A stretch of 60,000 bases of DNA from Nymphaea colorata (lineage: Eukaryota > Streptophyta > Magnoliopsida > Nymphaeales > Nymphaeaceae): the NCBI RefSeq assembly GCF_008831285.2, contig NC_045150.1, positions 15,375,362-15,435,361 of the forward strand, given 5' to 3'. Positions 10,390 to 23,180 of the stretch are shown piece by piece. The notes under the pieces are model-generated. The model was not told the DNA's origin, searched no databases, and saw nothing but the letters and a program-made list of their open reading frames with translations. Numbering within the stretch: the stretch's first letter is position 1; each line of letters opens with the position of its first letter. A program made the translations under genes and the position numbers.

Positions 10390-11044
10390 AGACAAGTGCC
10401 TTAGTTCGAGAACCAAGGAGAACGAAGGAAAAACAGAGAACAACTCGGGCGAGAGGAAGACACGGTCCAGCCTATGAAAAATGGGAGGAATTGTTGGACC
10501 GAATAAACTCACCATTATTCAGAGGCACGTCAAAAAGACCAAACTCTTCAACGAACGAGCGGAAAGCAGCCATAGACGGACCAGAAGTGATAGGGGAGGA
10601 AGAATCAGCAGGGCTAAGCAAACAATTGAAGTCTCATGCCAAAAGCGAAGGCAAAGGAGCAAGCTAACGAACATGATGCAGCTCAGCCCACAGCTGGTCC
10701 CGCAAAGCCCCAACGCAAGGGCCATAGACCGCAGTAACTAAGACCGAACCATTGGGCCAGAGACTACTGAGAGAGACTGAGATAGAGTACCTACCAACAT
10801 GCACAACCACTCCAGTAAGAGGCGGAGACAAAGCTAGCAGGATGCCGCCAGCGGCCCCATTAGCAGGCAAAAACCCAAAGGACGGTTGACGCAACAACGT
10901 ATGAACACAAGCATGAGAGATCACTGACAACTTAGTCTCAACCACGATGAGCACAGAAGGTTCATGTTGACGGACCCAAGAAGAGAGATATCTACGCCGA
11001 TAATAGGCACTTAGGCCTCGCACATTCCAGCACGCAACCCTCAT
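10390..11044 (-). pseudogene. LINE ORF2 apurinic-like endonuclease domain remnant
   Basis: Begins MRVACWNVRGLSAYYRRRYL with the WNVRGL motif typical of L1 endonucleases. It then shows a VVETKLS block (the catalytic Glu region) and VTAVYGP. In another frame RLDRVFLSPE is followed by RHLSNHALLLL, the C-terminal block. The usual SDH motif is SNH here, replacing a catalytic Asp. A frameshift lies between about 10660 and 10520. Confidence 0.75.
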
Positions 11045-11080
11045 AGGGAAACCACGTGAAGCGACGTACGCCTGGTTGTC

Positions 11081-12932
11081 CTAGCCGCACCGGGGGGGGG
11101 GGGGGAGGATGGAGGCTGCGGAAGCCCCAATCCTGCGCAATTCCCTTCGCAACCTAGCGAGGTTGGGATGGGAGACCGACGCAACATCGGCAACAAAAGA
11201 AGAACATAGGATATCAAGTTGTTCCTGTAGGAGAGAGACCTTAAGAGCGGCAAGCGCATCCGGAAAGGAGATGCATAGCTCAACATCTAACAATGGGGAT
11301 ACGGTTGGCAACCCATCGGGCAAGAGGGGACTAACAGCAGGTCCGGTGGCGGGACCAGGCAACTGTGCAGGAGAGAGAAGCGAGGATAGGTGGAAAGTAG
11401 TGGACAAAGAGTCAGGACGCAAGGCGGGGGAAGAAGAGTCAACATAAGGGAAGTGGGGGAGGGCAGGGCTAACATCAGGGAGGGGTATGCAGGCGGGGTT
11501 GCGAGGACAGTCGCGACTGAGTCCAGAGAGCAGTACATGCAGGGAAGGCAAGGCGATGGTAAAGCTACAGCCAAAGGAAATTGAAGGAAGTCTGAGCAGG
11601 TGAGCGAATGTGGGGGTCCTGGGAGGTAGAGGGGGGAGAGGGGGGCCGGTAACCAGGGTAAAGAGCAAGGAACATGCAACAGAGCTGGATGGGCTGGCTG
11701 GGGGTGAGGAAACACTAAAGGTCAAGGCAACAGAGGTCGCAGTAAAAAAAGAGCGAGCAACAACAGCAACCTCAGGGGAACGACCCCCTGCAAACGGGCG
11801 GGCAGCTGGCTGTGACGGTGCAAAGGACCGGACGCGGCCAAGATCAGCCTGAGCAGCAAGCAGCGCTGTGTCGGGGCAACCCGAGGTGGACGCGCGCGAA
11901 CCTCCAGCACGTAAAGAAGAGAAAGGAAGGGGCGAGCAAGGTACCTCAGGGGAGCGCAACAAAGAGTAGGCAGGACTCTGCGGAGAAGGTGAGGTTGGCT
12001 CCAGTGGTGAAGGAAGCAAGGGCGGGAGTAGTGACAGCGGGAGCGCGGCAAGCGAAGAACCCTGGTGTGACAGACCACCTGGGCTGAAGACATGCGGGAC
12101 CTCTACCGAGAAAGGCGGACCCCGTGTGCCAGGAAAAGCAGGCCCAGGCCAAGGAAGTCTGATAGAGCCAAATAGCATCTGAAGAAGGCGACAGAGGAGT
12201 AGCTGGCACAGGAACCTGGACCCAAAAGGAGGAAGCAACCGCTGCAAAGCCATGCCGCCGACCAAAAAGACGCGGATCATTCTGACAAGCAGGAAAGCGA
12301 CATCGAGAACACGCAACGGCACGATGACCGTTCAAGGTAGCACACCTCTGACACCACCACTGGCTCCATTTGACGCGGATAGAAGCGATAGACCGAAGAA
12401 GGTGACAAAGCCTGGAAGCACGACGGGAAGAGGGGACACACCAAGGCGAGGGGGTCGGCCTACCGACGGAGACCACCTTGGGCTGCCTCGGCCGCAAAGA
12501 ACAGTCACCCATCTGCAAGAGGAGAAACCCACAACGCGCAGGAGGGAGGAAAGCTTGGAGGAGGCCGCGAGCATCTTGCAGTTGAAGCGAGCCAGTGAAG
12601 ACACAACTGAAGATAGTAGACTGCCAACTGAATGACAATGCCAAAGCCTGATGGGCCCTTTCAGGCGAGCAAAGAAAACTGACCGCGGCACGACAAAGCA
12701 ATCGATTAAGGGGGAGGGGGTTACTCAGCTTGATACCACAGAGACTGGTACCACCAACCCAAGCCCCCTGCGCAAGAGCAAAATGGCCGGTCCAAAACAA
12801 AGGCGGAGGCGGAGGGAGGGTGGCCATGACACCACCCCTGCGCAAGAACAAAATGGCCGGTCCAAAACAACGAAGCCAATCACACGTGTGTGTCCACCCA
12901 CTGCCAAGGCAACTGTGTCTGGACCAGCTCAA
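11081..12932 (-). pseudogene. LINE ORF1 (nucleic-acid-binding, gag-like) remnant
   Basis: Two overlapping frames (12932-11946 and 12322-11081) together give an ORF1-like protein. The first contains a knuckle-like motif CQRCATLNGHRAVACSRC (C-x2-C-x5-H-x4-C). The second is a long Pro/Ser/Leu-rich linker ending HPNLARLRRELRRIGA, close to the start of ORF2. ORF1 proteins of plant LINEs bind their own RNA. The frame switch between the two halves and the 14-C run near the end indicate decay. Confidence 0.65.
11092..11105. repeat. Homopolymer run of 14 G
   Basis: Fourteen consecutive G on the plus strand at the junction of LINE ORF1 and ORF2. Its length could be affected by sequencing or assembly. 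Confidence 0.9.
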
Positions 12933-13149
12933 AGCCTAAGCTGAGCACGGCCCCACAGGCTGGTGAGGCACAACTTAGTGCAACGTGAGAGAGAGATGCC
13001 GAAAGAGGACGAGTCAACTAACAAAATGTTGTATGAGACAATTCATCGAACAATTGGCATGCAACTCCAAAGAGGTGAGGAGACGGGACGTGGGTAGTGG
13101 GAGGTGAGCGGACGGGCGGGCAAGTGAGCCGGGTGGCAAGAGAGCAGAT

Positions 13150-13164
13150 GGGGGGGGGGGGGGG
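13150..13164. repeat. Homopolymer run of 15 G
   Basis: Fifteen consecutive G followed closely by CAAGAGAGAGAGAGAGAG. Confidence 0.9.
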
Positions 13165-13384
13165 CAAGAGAGAGAGAGAGAGGCGTGGGAATGCAGGCGC
13201 TAGGATGGTGGGATTTCTGCTACTTCGACATCTGGGCTCTCCTTCTCGCCGTCTACTGCAAATCCTTCTGTCAGTCTCTTTCTCTCACATTGTGGGTGGA
13301 GGGAAAGGAGGCAACAGTCGTGCTTTTTGATAGAAAAAAACAGCTGTGGGTGGAGGGGTGTTGTGAGTAGAAAGGGAGGCAAGG

Positions 13385-13600
13385 TTAGTGCTTTTTCTTT
13401 TCCTTTCAATCTATTTGATTTGAGAGGGATTGAATTTACACTACACAATCACTACCTTTTTTTTCCCTTCCCTCGCATCCAAACAGACTTTCTTCCTTTC
13501 CATCTATTTCCCTCATTTCTAATTAGCCAACCAAACAAAGGAGGGATTGTTTAATCTCTCCCTTTCCTTCCAACCAAATAGGCCGTTAGACTACGCTTTT
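13385..13600. repeat. TTTCC-rich repeat ending CCAAATAGGCCGTTAG
   Basis: Pyrimidine-rich sequence with CATCCAAACAGACTTTC, CCAACCAAACAAAGG and a final CCAACCAAATAGGCCGTTAG. A related copy lies at 14150-14365. Such 'CCAAACAGGC' termini are common in plant MITE-like repeats; no TSD was resolved. Confidence 0.45.
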
Positions 13601-14060
13601 GAATGGATAGATTTTTATAGATGAAAAAAAAAGGCCTGGAAAATGAAATGAAGTGATGGAAAATTAATGGTGGAGGGAAAAGAAATGAAAGGGAAGGACA
13701 TGACATAAAGTAACGAAATTGTTTAAGTTAATTGACGAAAATACTCTTTAACACCCGTATCTACTTTTTGTTGTCATATTTATGTATTAATTCTAAGTAA
13801 ACCCTTTATCTTAATAGCACTTTTTAAGCATGATTTAGTTAATGGGCAAGTTGAGGTGAAACTGTGTTTGAGCAGTTTGATTCTTTAGGTACTTCCAGCG
13901 TGCGTATGTGAATAGTGCTGTTATACAAGAAAAATGCTTGCAGGTTTTGCACTTTCATTCAATGTAAATATCTGATAAAATTTGGATTTTCTGCCAACGT
14001 TGAAGAAAGTGTGTGTCCAATTAAGCAGAAGACAGACGGACATCCGAACATCTGACCACA

Positions 14061-14061
<1 letters not shown>

Positions 14062-14100
<39 letters not shown>
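14062..14100. repeat. (GA)n microsatellite
   Basis: GA run of about 37 bp following CCACATGT. Confidence 0.95.
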
Positions 14101-14104
<4 letters not shown>

Positions 14105-14149
14105 GGCGTGAAGGGGCAGATAAGTCATTTTGAGATGTTCTCTCCACTT

Positions 14150-14365
14150 TCCTTCCCAATCTCTCCAGTTTTAGAGGGATTCCAAATAAACAACTTTTCT
14201 TTCCCTTCTGTTATTTTCCTCTCATTTCCTTCTACCCACCTACCCAGATAACTTTTTTTGCCTTCCACCTATTTTCCTCCTCACTTTTCCTTCATCCAAA
14301 CAACTACATCTACTAACTTTCTTTTCATTTCCTTCCCTTTCCCCTCTACCAAACAGGCTGTTAGT
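14150..14365. repeat. Second TTTCC-rich repeat ending CCAAACAGGCTGTTAG
   Basis: Shares with 13385-13600 the TTTAGAGGGATT-like entry, repeated TTTCCTTC words, CATCCAAACAAC and the terminal CTACCAAACAGGCTGTTAG. Confidence 0.45.
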
Positions 14366-14369
14366 TCTG

Positions 14370-16245
14370 ATTCCTTTGGTTTAACAGCCCAATAGATGAA
14401 ATTAGAACTTGAGTATATTTTTGTTGTTTTATCAAAACTTAAAAGAAGTATGTTGGGATCCGACCGTTCATATGTTTAGCAGCCATTTATGGGGTGTTTG
14501 AGAAGTAGTGACAAGATACCATGACCATCTTATGGGAAGCCTTGTCAATTTGATGGCGTCTGTGTGTGACACTTTCATTTTACGAGTGCAAGGAGAACTT
14601 AAAAGAAAAAAAAATGACAGCTGAATTTGCAATTGAGGATTTGCGACACTATGTGGCATGCTGGATTTTGGAGATGTACTTTTGAGATGAAGTATCTCAA
14701 AAGCAAATTTTGAGACGCTTCATTCACCTCATCAAACGCAAATTTACGGGAAGCAAATTTTCTATTGACCGTGAGATGGTTGAAAACGTAAGTTGACAAC
14801 CTTTGTGGTTCTTTTGAGATATACGCTTGATCATTGTTGCACATGTTATATATATGTAGGCAATATATCACTATCATTGGGAAGTTTATAATGACATTTT
14901 GCTGAAAAACTATCCTAAAATTTGCATTAAATGAGGCTGTCTTAAAGTGTATTTGGCAACCCTAACTAGATTTTCATGGGTGACAACTCCTTGCATAAGT
15001 TAATGCAACCCTAAACACCGAAGGGCAAGGGAAAGGGAGAGCCTTGACTTTTCATTTTTTACTAAAAAGTATATTTATCAATTTTGAAATGAATTGCAGA
15101 ATTGAAAAAGCTTAGATCACTTGCAACCTTAACCAATTTAAAAATAAAAAAATAAGCTCTTTTGCCTTTCATTTGAAAAAGCATTAATGATTATTGTCAT
15201 GGAATTGTGAAATCAATGTGTTAAAACAATTTTTAGAATACTGAATATAATTATTTTAATGGACCCTAAACAAATAAAATAGGGTTTGAGTTGCATTCTT
15301 TGTCAATTCTCTTACATTTAATGTACAATAAGTTGATCCAGCTTAATACTGATTATATAGCTGATAACTTTTAAAATTCAGCTTTTTAGCCATTTGATGA
15401 GACTTGAGCTCCTACTTCATTTCAACACAAATGTACACAAAACTCCACTTTCTAGCTATCCAATTTGCCTAGCATTTTTTTTTATTGAATAGTTATATGC
15501 TTGATTAGTGGAGTTAGTGCACAATAGTATCTAGAAAATTTTGAACTACCACACAACGTAAGCGATCAAAATATTTTGTGAAAGTTCAAAGATTGCAATA
15601 AAAATTGACAATTATGGGTGAAAACCTTCATATATAGAAAATAAGAAAAATCATTGTAAGGTGGACATGTATTTAATATGTTTAAAAATTGCTGGTCCAA
15701 GTTTTTGTTTAGATTTGTGGTAGTTAAATGAATACTTATTTTGAAAGCATTTATCAAGAAATAACAAGATATGGGATGATCATTCCTCATGTATTAGTAG
15801 ATGTGAGCTAGCCTGAATCTTTGCGTTGTCTTGACTGCTCAAGCCATGGGAATCCTGGAATCTAACCATCCTTCGGAACCTCTATTCATCTATAGATAAT
15901 GGGCAACGGTGACCGTGTTTGGGAAGCATTTGTCTAGAAGTTAAAATATCTTCAACAAAGCATTATATCAAGTTTCATGTGGTGGATATTTGACATGCAT
16001 TCACTTTGTTGTTAGGACAGCCATGGATTCATGCTGCAAATGTGGTCCCATCAACTCTTCATCAATGTGTCAAATGAGCTCGAGAGATGGTCACTACAAT
16101 TATCTATGTACAAAAGATGTGGAGAAGAAATTGACCCTATCTGTAGTGCGCTGTGACCGCTATCCAACCTTCACAACAGATGTCCCAAGTATCCATACCT
16201 AAAAGAAAGATGACTTGTCAGAATGTCTCAACAATTTGATGATCA
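14370..16245. other. Gene-free decayed interval
   Basis: AT-rich with no recognisable protein or splice pattern. Local phrases such as GTGTATTTGGCAACCCTAAC (about 14947) and CATCAAACGCAAATTTACGG (about 14727) look like relics of small repeats. A 70-codon plus-strand frame at 15990-16202 shows no known motif. Confidence 0.4.
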
Positions 16246-16248
16246 ATG

Positions 16249-16348
16249 GACCCTCTCAGCTGAGAAAGAGCAAGAAATGGAGTGGGTTGTGCAATGTAGA
16301 CCCTCTCAGCTGAGAAAGAGAAAGAAATGGAGTGGGTTGTGCAATGTA
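16249..16348 (+). repeat. 50-bp tandem duplication
   Basis: Two copies, 16249-16298 and 16299-16348. Each begins GACCCTCTCAGCTGAGAAAG and ends GTTGTGCAATGTA; they differ by one base (GAGCAAG versus GAGAAAG). A third copy starts GACCCTCTC and stops. Confidence 0.92.
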
Positions 16349-17169
16349 GACCCTCTCTACAGGAACCACCACTTTTTCCATTTCTTCTCAAATAATGAAT
16401 GGTGATTCAATCTTTTGATGAGACATGAATACAAGCCTAAACAAAAATCAAGAAAGCATTCTTGAGCTAATCTATATGCCAACCCAAATAAATACTAAGC
16501 TTTTATCATATCATTGGAAAAAAGGGAAGAGGTCGGAAGACAATAGCCCAGTCATCTTCATCAACGCACAGGAGGAAACCATGGCTGACGAATGTTCACT
16601 AAAGCTTCCATAGGACCTCCTTTGTCTTTTGAGCACTTTTACAACTAATATTGTAGTGAATGAAAATTTGCTTTTGTTATGATTTCTTTAAACTTTTTTT
16701 ATTAGAATGACTTTCAGAATGAGTGTTTCTTCCTAAGCAATTTTCCCACAAACACAAGAAACCAAGTAAATAACAAAAATTAATGCAGTAAATCTAGGGC
16801 TTGTAGAGCTAGACCTGCCAAAATTTCCCAAAATATGAAAATATGATTATCAATCACCTTTCGTTAATGACCCAATCAAGAAAATTAATATTGGGGCAAA
16901 GGATAATTTGAAAAACTTTCAAAAATTAGCACGCCTTTCACCTAATGAAAAGAAAAATTAATTAATTTTTAGCAAGTCACCGAGAAACCTTTTCTTGGAC
17001 ATATGATGACATGTCAGACCTTGACACTAAGCTGGTTGGACATTGGTTGTCCTCAAGCCAGATTGCAAGCTTGTAAAGCAAAAATTGCATAAAACGGATA
17101 GAAGACTCAAGGGCCAAGTAACGAAGGCCTAGAGGAACACCTAAAGACTTTATTTGCCCAATAAACTAC

Positions 17170-17900
17170 CCTGGGTGGTTAATGTCCCCGAGAAAAATGA
17201 CAAAATTCATCTCTACATTGGCTTTAGAAATTTCCATAAAGCAACTCCAAAGGATTATTATTGACTTCCCAATATTGAATTGTTAGTAGGCAGTATCACT
17301 AGCCACATCATATTCTCATTCATAGATGGGTACTCGGGATACAATCAAGTCAAGCTTGCAAGAAAAGATCACTTGAAAAAGTCCTTTACAACTCCAAGAG
17401 GAACTTTTTGTTATATAGTGATGCCTTTTAAATTAAAGAATGTTGTGAGTCTTGAGACAACTTATCAAAGAGCAATAGCTGCGATTTTTCATGAGCAAAT
17501 GCACCAAATTATGAATGCATATGCTAATGATTGTCTTATCAAGTTTATGACTAGAGAAGACTGTGTTGACACTCTATTGGAGGTATTTGAAAGTCTTTTA
17601 TAGTACAAGCTACGATTAAATCCACAAAAATGTGTGCTCGAGGTAGAACTTGGCATATTACTTGGATTAGTGGTCAGTAAGAAAGGGATAAAAATGGACC
17701 CCACAAAGGCCAAAGCCATTATAAACATGCTGCCTCCAACCAACATCAAAGAATTTTAACTGAGTGTGTTAAGGAATTTGTCAAGAGCGTTTTCAACTAA
17801 ACTTAGCAATATCGAAAAGGCAAGATCAAAATCAGGCCATGGATTGACCTGTGGTAGATCCAAGATCAAAGCAAACATTGAGATCCAAGGTTGAAAGAAA
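17170..17900 (+). pseudogene. Ty3/gypsy reverse transcriptase fragment
   Basis: Translated on the plus strand it gives FSFIDGYSGYNQVKLARKD (palm, first Asp), FTTPRGTFCYIVMPFKLKN, then HQIMNAYANDCLIKFM in place of the usual YVDD box. After a stop it continues YKLRLNPQKCVLEVE, LGLVVSKKGIKMDPTKAKAI and MLPPTNIKEF. The order and spacing match plant Ty3/gypsy RT. Stops occur before LPNIE, after ESLL and after KEF, and YANDC breaks the catalytic motif. No LTRs were tied to it. Confidence 0.85.
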
Positions 17901-17904
17901 CTTT

Positions 17905-20900
17905 AGTCCTCCAGTAAAACCAAGTCAAAAAGAAGAAATTTAAAATCAAAGACGTAAGAAATGTTAGTGGGGATAACCTGATCAGACCTGGTTGGGTGCC
18001 TTGGGTTGTGCCAAAAGACCAGCTGAAAAACTAGTCTTTTGTCTCGGGACTCCCTCTTTTGGCTCATTTTAAATGCCTTTTAATTTTTAAAATCATGTTC
18101 AATCAAGAACTCAAGAGCAAAAAATTATCGGTTGAGTTAGGAATGGGGTCCAAACATGAGACCCTAATTTTATAACTTGAAGTGAAAATTTTGAACTGGA
18201 AGTCTACAAAACAAGAGAGAATATTTAATGAAAAAATAATGATTTGCACCAGACCACCAGCCAATACATGACCAGCGTTTACTCTAGCTGCCCAACATGG
18301 GGTGAACGAGCTGGGTAATTGGCCCAATGAGTTGGTCCAATCAACTCACCCCAAGTGGACCAGCATGGCCTAGAATTTTAGGCCAGGCATGCTTGGCTTC
18401 TTGCCACCCAAACCCAGCCCATTGGCTGGGTTGATCATGCCAAAATTGGGCATAAGCCACAACATTTTCATTATGGAATCAAAATGGTTCCTCAAGATTT
18501 CAAAAGATTCATAATTTGAATGGTGACTCTTACTGTCTAGAGTTAGCCAGTCATGTAACCAAGGTAGTTCATCTGATGCAGATGGATGGTTAAGAGAAAA
18601 ACATGAAGCAAAAGCTAGGAACAAATCCTAGATGACGAAAGTACCCACCTTTTCTCCTTGTTTTTCTCTTAACCATATATCATGATGGATTATATGGCTC
18701 TAATTAGATGGCAGAATGATTCTAAAAAACTAGAGTCACCATTCAAGTTATATATATAAAACCCAATAAAAAGTTAGGCTCAAGCTAGGTCACAACCCAT
18801 GACTGCAGTCGGGGCCTAGGCCCAGCCCATTCTAATTAAAATAAAAAAATATTTTTATATAATTTAATATATAATAATAATTAATCACAACAATATATAT
18901 AATTTATATTAAAAATAAAATAATATTAAAAAATAAAATAATATTAAAAAATAAGTTATCGGGCCGACTCGGGCCAGCCCTGAGCCCAATTTTAGGACAT
19001 GGGCCCCACTCGGGCCAGATGCAGCTTTATCTTAGTGATAGATAAGAGTAATCTTGGCAATGCAAGCTTTTTCTTATTCCACTCTTGGCTTGATTGGTGT
19101 ATGAATGTGCCAAGTGGTGATGATTATATTTGCAAACAATGGTTAGAAAGCCATGAAGAATGTGCTAAAACTTTAATTAAATTAAAGCATGTGAAATGTC
19201 ATGCACAATCAAGCTCACATGTGGACTTCGCTTTCTTGGCATCCTAGCTAAGAGACCGGTTCATCTTAGAAAATAGATGAGCATCAACATTAGGAAGGCC
19301 TAAGTGCTTGATTTGTTTCCAAGAAATTTCATTTATCTTTTTTTACACTGTTTTGCTCTTCATTTAACCAGACTTAAGAACAACCCATTCTTTAAACATG
19401 GAACGCAGCTGGGGCTCTTTCAAGTTAAGATCTTGAAGTTAAATTTTATTGAAGAAGAGCTATGGCTCTCCATGACAAGCCAACTCAAGATCTTGATTCT
19501 TGTCTATCATTTCATGATTCTAAAAGTTTATGAATGTATGGAATCATCCAAGCAAGAATAATTGAATTCAAGGGTCTAGGTTCTCATGAAGACAATAATA
19601 TCCTGGTTTTCTCAAAACATTGAAGCTGGTACAAGAACAAATCAAGAATTTTGAGTAAATCAAGGATTTTGTGTAAATCAAGGATTTATAAAGTTCGAGT
19701 ATGGAAGCTTCTATTTTATGCTTATACTTTCTTACCAAGTTCATTCAAATTAAGTTTTAGGATAAAAAACTCCTAAGATTATGATTTACAAGCATTTCAA
19801 AAACTTGATCAAGAGTTTGTGAAGTCTTACAAGACAAATCTCATAAGGCTTTCACAAGATCGCTGAAAGCATGATTTTCTAAAGTCATTAGCTGCTTTTT
19901 AGGGAGGTGCCATTTGGATTCCACCCAAAATAAAATTAAGAAGTGCAAAGAATCCTCATGGATTTGGTCAAAGAATTAGTCAATAGGGTTTTCAACTAAA
20001 CTCGGCAAGACAAAGAAGTTCAGCTAGTCCACAAACTTCCAAATCAAAAACTCGAAAGTCTTTATAGTTTTGACAAGTTAAGATTAATTTACAAAACCTG
20101 ATATGGAAAATTCTTAACAAAGCCAGCCAAAGTAGGGCACAAGTTCACAATTTTTAAAAGTCTAGAGAAAAATATCGAAGCTTTCGCTAAAACTGGGCAA
20201 GATCTTACAAATCCAAGCTCATAATTTTTAACCTTCAAAATTGAAATTTGCAAGCTTTTTAAATTTGAATTTGGAGATTTTCACCAAATCTTATGAGAAT
20301 TCAGCTGTCCTAAGTGTGTGAAAAGCATGAGATCTAGCTGAATTAAGAGACATGCTAAGAGCCTTTGAATTCATTTACACACCAATGGTTTTTCAAGAAG
20401 CCAACTCTTTGGGCTCACTTTTCATCTCTTAAGCTTTTGAACTATTTTCTACAAACCAAAGGATCGTCTCTCTAGAAATTAAGTCAACTCTTGATGCTTA
20501 ATATCAAGAGGTGAATCTAAGAGACAACCCATATTTTGAGTCCCTCTCCCACTTTCTCCATGTTGTATGATTGGAGATCCAATGGATGAATGCTATTCCA
20601 AACTCGAGATGAGAGAAGCTTGAAAGAACATATATAGAAGTTGCAGACCATGCATATGCATGAGCGCTTGTGGTCTACATGAATGACATGAATGTACCAT
20701 CACTTAAGAATTTAAGGAGAACAAAAAGCCTTGTTCTCTCCTTAGATTATAAAAGGATACACCAAGCCTATGATTTTAGCCAAGTATTTCAACATATATT
20801 TCAAATCCAATGACTAGAAACTCTATTTCAAACTCCTGAGATTATTTCAAGAGATTACCAAAAGCCATCATTAAGTCTATCTTTTTTATCAAATTTTCAA

Positions 20901-21650
20901 AACAACTCTCACCTAAACCGTTTTCAAGTGCTATCTCTCTCTTTCTCTCCCACTCTTCTTCGATGTTGGGATTGCAAATCCTATTTAAATCATCACAATC
21001 AAGCTAATATAGGTATACAAGCAAATTCTTCTTCCCACGCCCACTCATGATTTTGGCAAAATCTTTGACACTGAGTTAAAAATTCCCAAAGTCTTACTAA
21101 AAATTTTCAGCTCTCCATGTCACATCCAAACATTAGCAAAACATTTTAAACAAATTTGGAACTAGTTTTTCAGGTTTTTCAAAGGCTTGAACCAAAGCCT
21201 TCTATAAGCTTACTTTCCAAGTTAAAATTCCCATAAGTTCTACAAATCAAGATTTTTCCCAAGCCTTAAACAATTGCTCCTCAAATCATGATTGAGAGTA
21301 AAATTTTCAAACTTAGTTTGGAAAATGTCAAAACCATTCACAATCATAAAGGATTTCACTAAAAATAAATTCAACATTTGAGGAGATACTTAGTCCTCGG
21401 TCTGATTACTTTTGATAAAGACATCGGCAATGGTTGGACCTTGGCCAACGGGCAGGTCCCTTTCGTAAGCACCAATTTGATTTCAAAACAAGGCTTTCAT
21501 AGTACCAACAAAAAAAGAACGCGAACAATATGGAAAATGCTATTGTTAGTATTGGATCCGGTTACATATATCATTATTTATGAGGTCATCTCCTACAAAT
21601 AAGTGTAAGACAAATCTGCAATTGCTGTGAACAATTTACACAAGACTAGA
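17905..21650. other. Gene-free decayed interval, probable retrotransposon debris
   Basis: Mostly AT-rich sequence full of short phrases such as AAATCAAGGATTT, CTCAAGATCTTGA and TTTTCAAAAC, reminiscent of internal or LTR regions of old plant gypsy elements. Around 18790-19020 a GGCCTAGGCCCAGCCC block and a GGGCCGACTCGGGCC block flank a (TAATATA)-rich core, possibly a small inverted-repeat element. Frames at 18999-19247 and 21378-21602 have no recognised domain. Confidence 0.4.
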
Positions 21651-21659
21651 GAGAATATG

Positions 21660-23180
21660 GATGTATAGTTATGACTGATTGGTGGACATATCAATATATT
21701 GTTTAAAAGAAACTATATTTGATGAATCTATTGATACAATTGAAATTGTTAAAACAACAGAAAGTTTGTTTATGCTCTTTGAAAAGATGGTGTTTAGTTA
21801 GATCATCTAATATTGAACACTCTGTGAACGGCAATGCTGCCAACTATTAAATAGCATGAAAGATGTTGGAAAAAGAATTTGGTACTTTTTTAAGTCTCCA
21901 TATGTCATTCATTGTAGATCTTGTGTTGCATAATGTTGGAAACTTGGATGAAGTTAAGTTAACATTGAAGAATTCGTATAAGTTAACAAATTTCTTATAT
22001 AATCATTCATGTGTGTTAATGAAGAAGCACATATGAAAAAACATCATTAGACCAAAAATGACATGATTTTTGCTACTCACTTTCTTACCTTGCAAAGTAT
22101 TTACATAAAAAGAAGTTTTGATTTAGATGTTACTTCTTTTGAGTGGGTTCTGTCTAAATATGTGAATGTTGACATTGGCGTAAAGTTGGCACAATTAGAC
22201 TTGAATAGTATGTTTGGAATAAATGCAAAGACATTGTAGTATATGTGAGCCTCTTATACTTGTCCTTGTTCTAGCTAATAGTGACCTTCGACCATCCATG
22301 GGTTATATATATGATATGATGCTAAAAGCAAGACAAGTTATATGAGCAGTAATGAGAAAGGAAGAGTTAGGTCTGATATTAGAAAAAAATTATGAAAGCT
22401 ATAAATCTCAACTTCATTCATCTCTTCATGTTGTAGGATGCTATTTGAATCCTAATAAACTTTATGGTGACAAACATGATGGTGACAAACTTGCATTAAA
22501 TACAAAAAAATTGGTATGGAATTATTGACTGCATTAACAAGTTGGTCTCATCTACTAATGTTCAATTGAGAGTGACTTTAGAATAGAAATAGCAAAGTAA
22601 AACTGATATAAAATGGCTCCTAGTATAGATTTGCTCCAACTTGTGTCACATTATATATTAAAGTTCCTTACATTGATCATATCTTCATATAACATGGCTT
22701 GTTGAATGATGGATACAACATAGTAGAGGAATTACTATTTTGTTGTCCCTTCAAAAAAAATTTGCAATTAGAATATTGAGCCAGATATGTAACACATCTA
22801 GTTGCAAATGAAATTTGATTGTGTTTGAGCATATACACTAAAGAAAAGGAACATACTTGAATGTTTAATTCTTAACGATCTAGGTTGTCAACTATGACTT
22901 GACTTTGAAACAAAAGTTTGGCTATAAGTTTCATTCAAATATTGACTTATTATCACATATATATGATTATAATTGTTTTTTCTCTCAAATTTATAGACAA
23001 GCAATTCAAATTAAGGTGAAAGGCAAAACAATTACTTGGATCAATTAGCATTCATGTCATGGAAATGAGTTAAGGATTGGTTCTTGAAGAAGATGCTTTG
23101 GTAATTGAAGGAGATGCTTCATAGGCAGAAGTAACTGATATTGAAGATGAAGTTCATGAAATCCCAACATTGAATTATAA
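21660..23180 (+). pseudogene. hAT transposase relic (DUF659 to C-terminal region)
   Basis: Plus-strand translation, across many stops and frame changes, gives hAT landmarks in order: VMTD*WT, NGNAANY (about 21830), EKEFGTF, DLVLHNVGNLDEVKLTLKNS, LRPSMGYIYDMMLKARQVI (about 22285-22345), VGCYLNPNKLYGD, and near 22840 YTKKRNILECLILNDLGCQL. The RPSxGYxY...K block matches the corresponding block in the other hAT transposase at 34.1-38.7 kb. The gene is thoroughly dead. Terminal repeats were not found. Confidence 0.75.

Larger units (their letters stand above)
9097..12932 (-). mobile_element. LINE (L1-type non-LTR retrotransposon), 3'-truncated and frameshifted
   Basis: Read on the minus strand, the order is ORF1 (about 12900-11081), endonuclease (11044-about 10390) and reverse transcriptase (10008-9097). 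This is the normal 5'-3' order of plant L1 elements. ORF1 and ORF2 are broken into several frames. The RT stops after its LRQGYPLSPLLFILVA block at about 9105, so the catalytic YADD box, the C-terminal domains and the 3' tail are absent. The sequence is much richer in GC than its surroundings. The region just 5' of ORF1 (12.93-13.08 kb) may be its 5' UTR. Confidence 0.88.
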
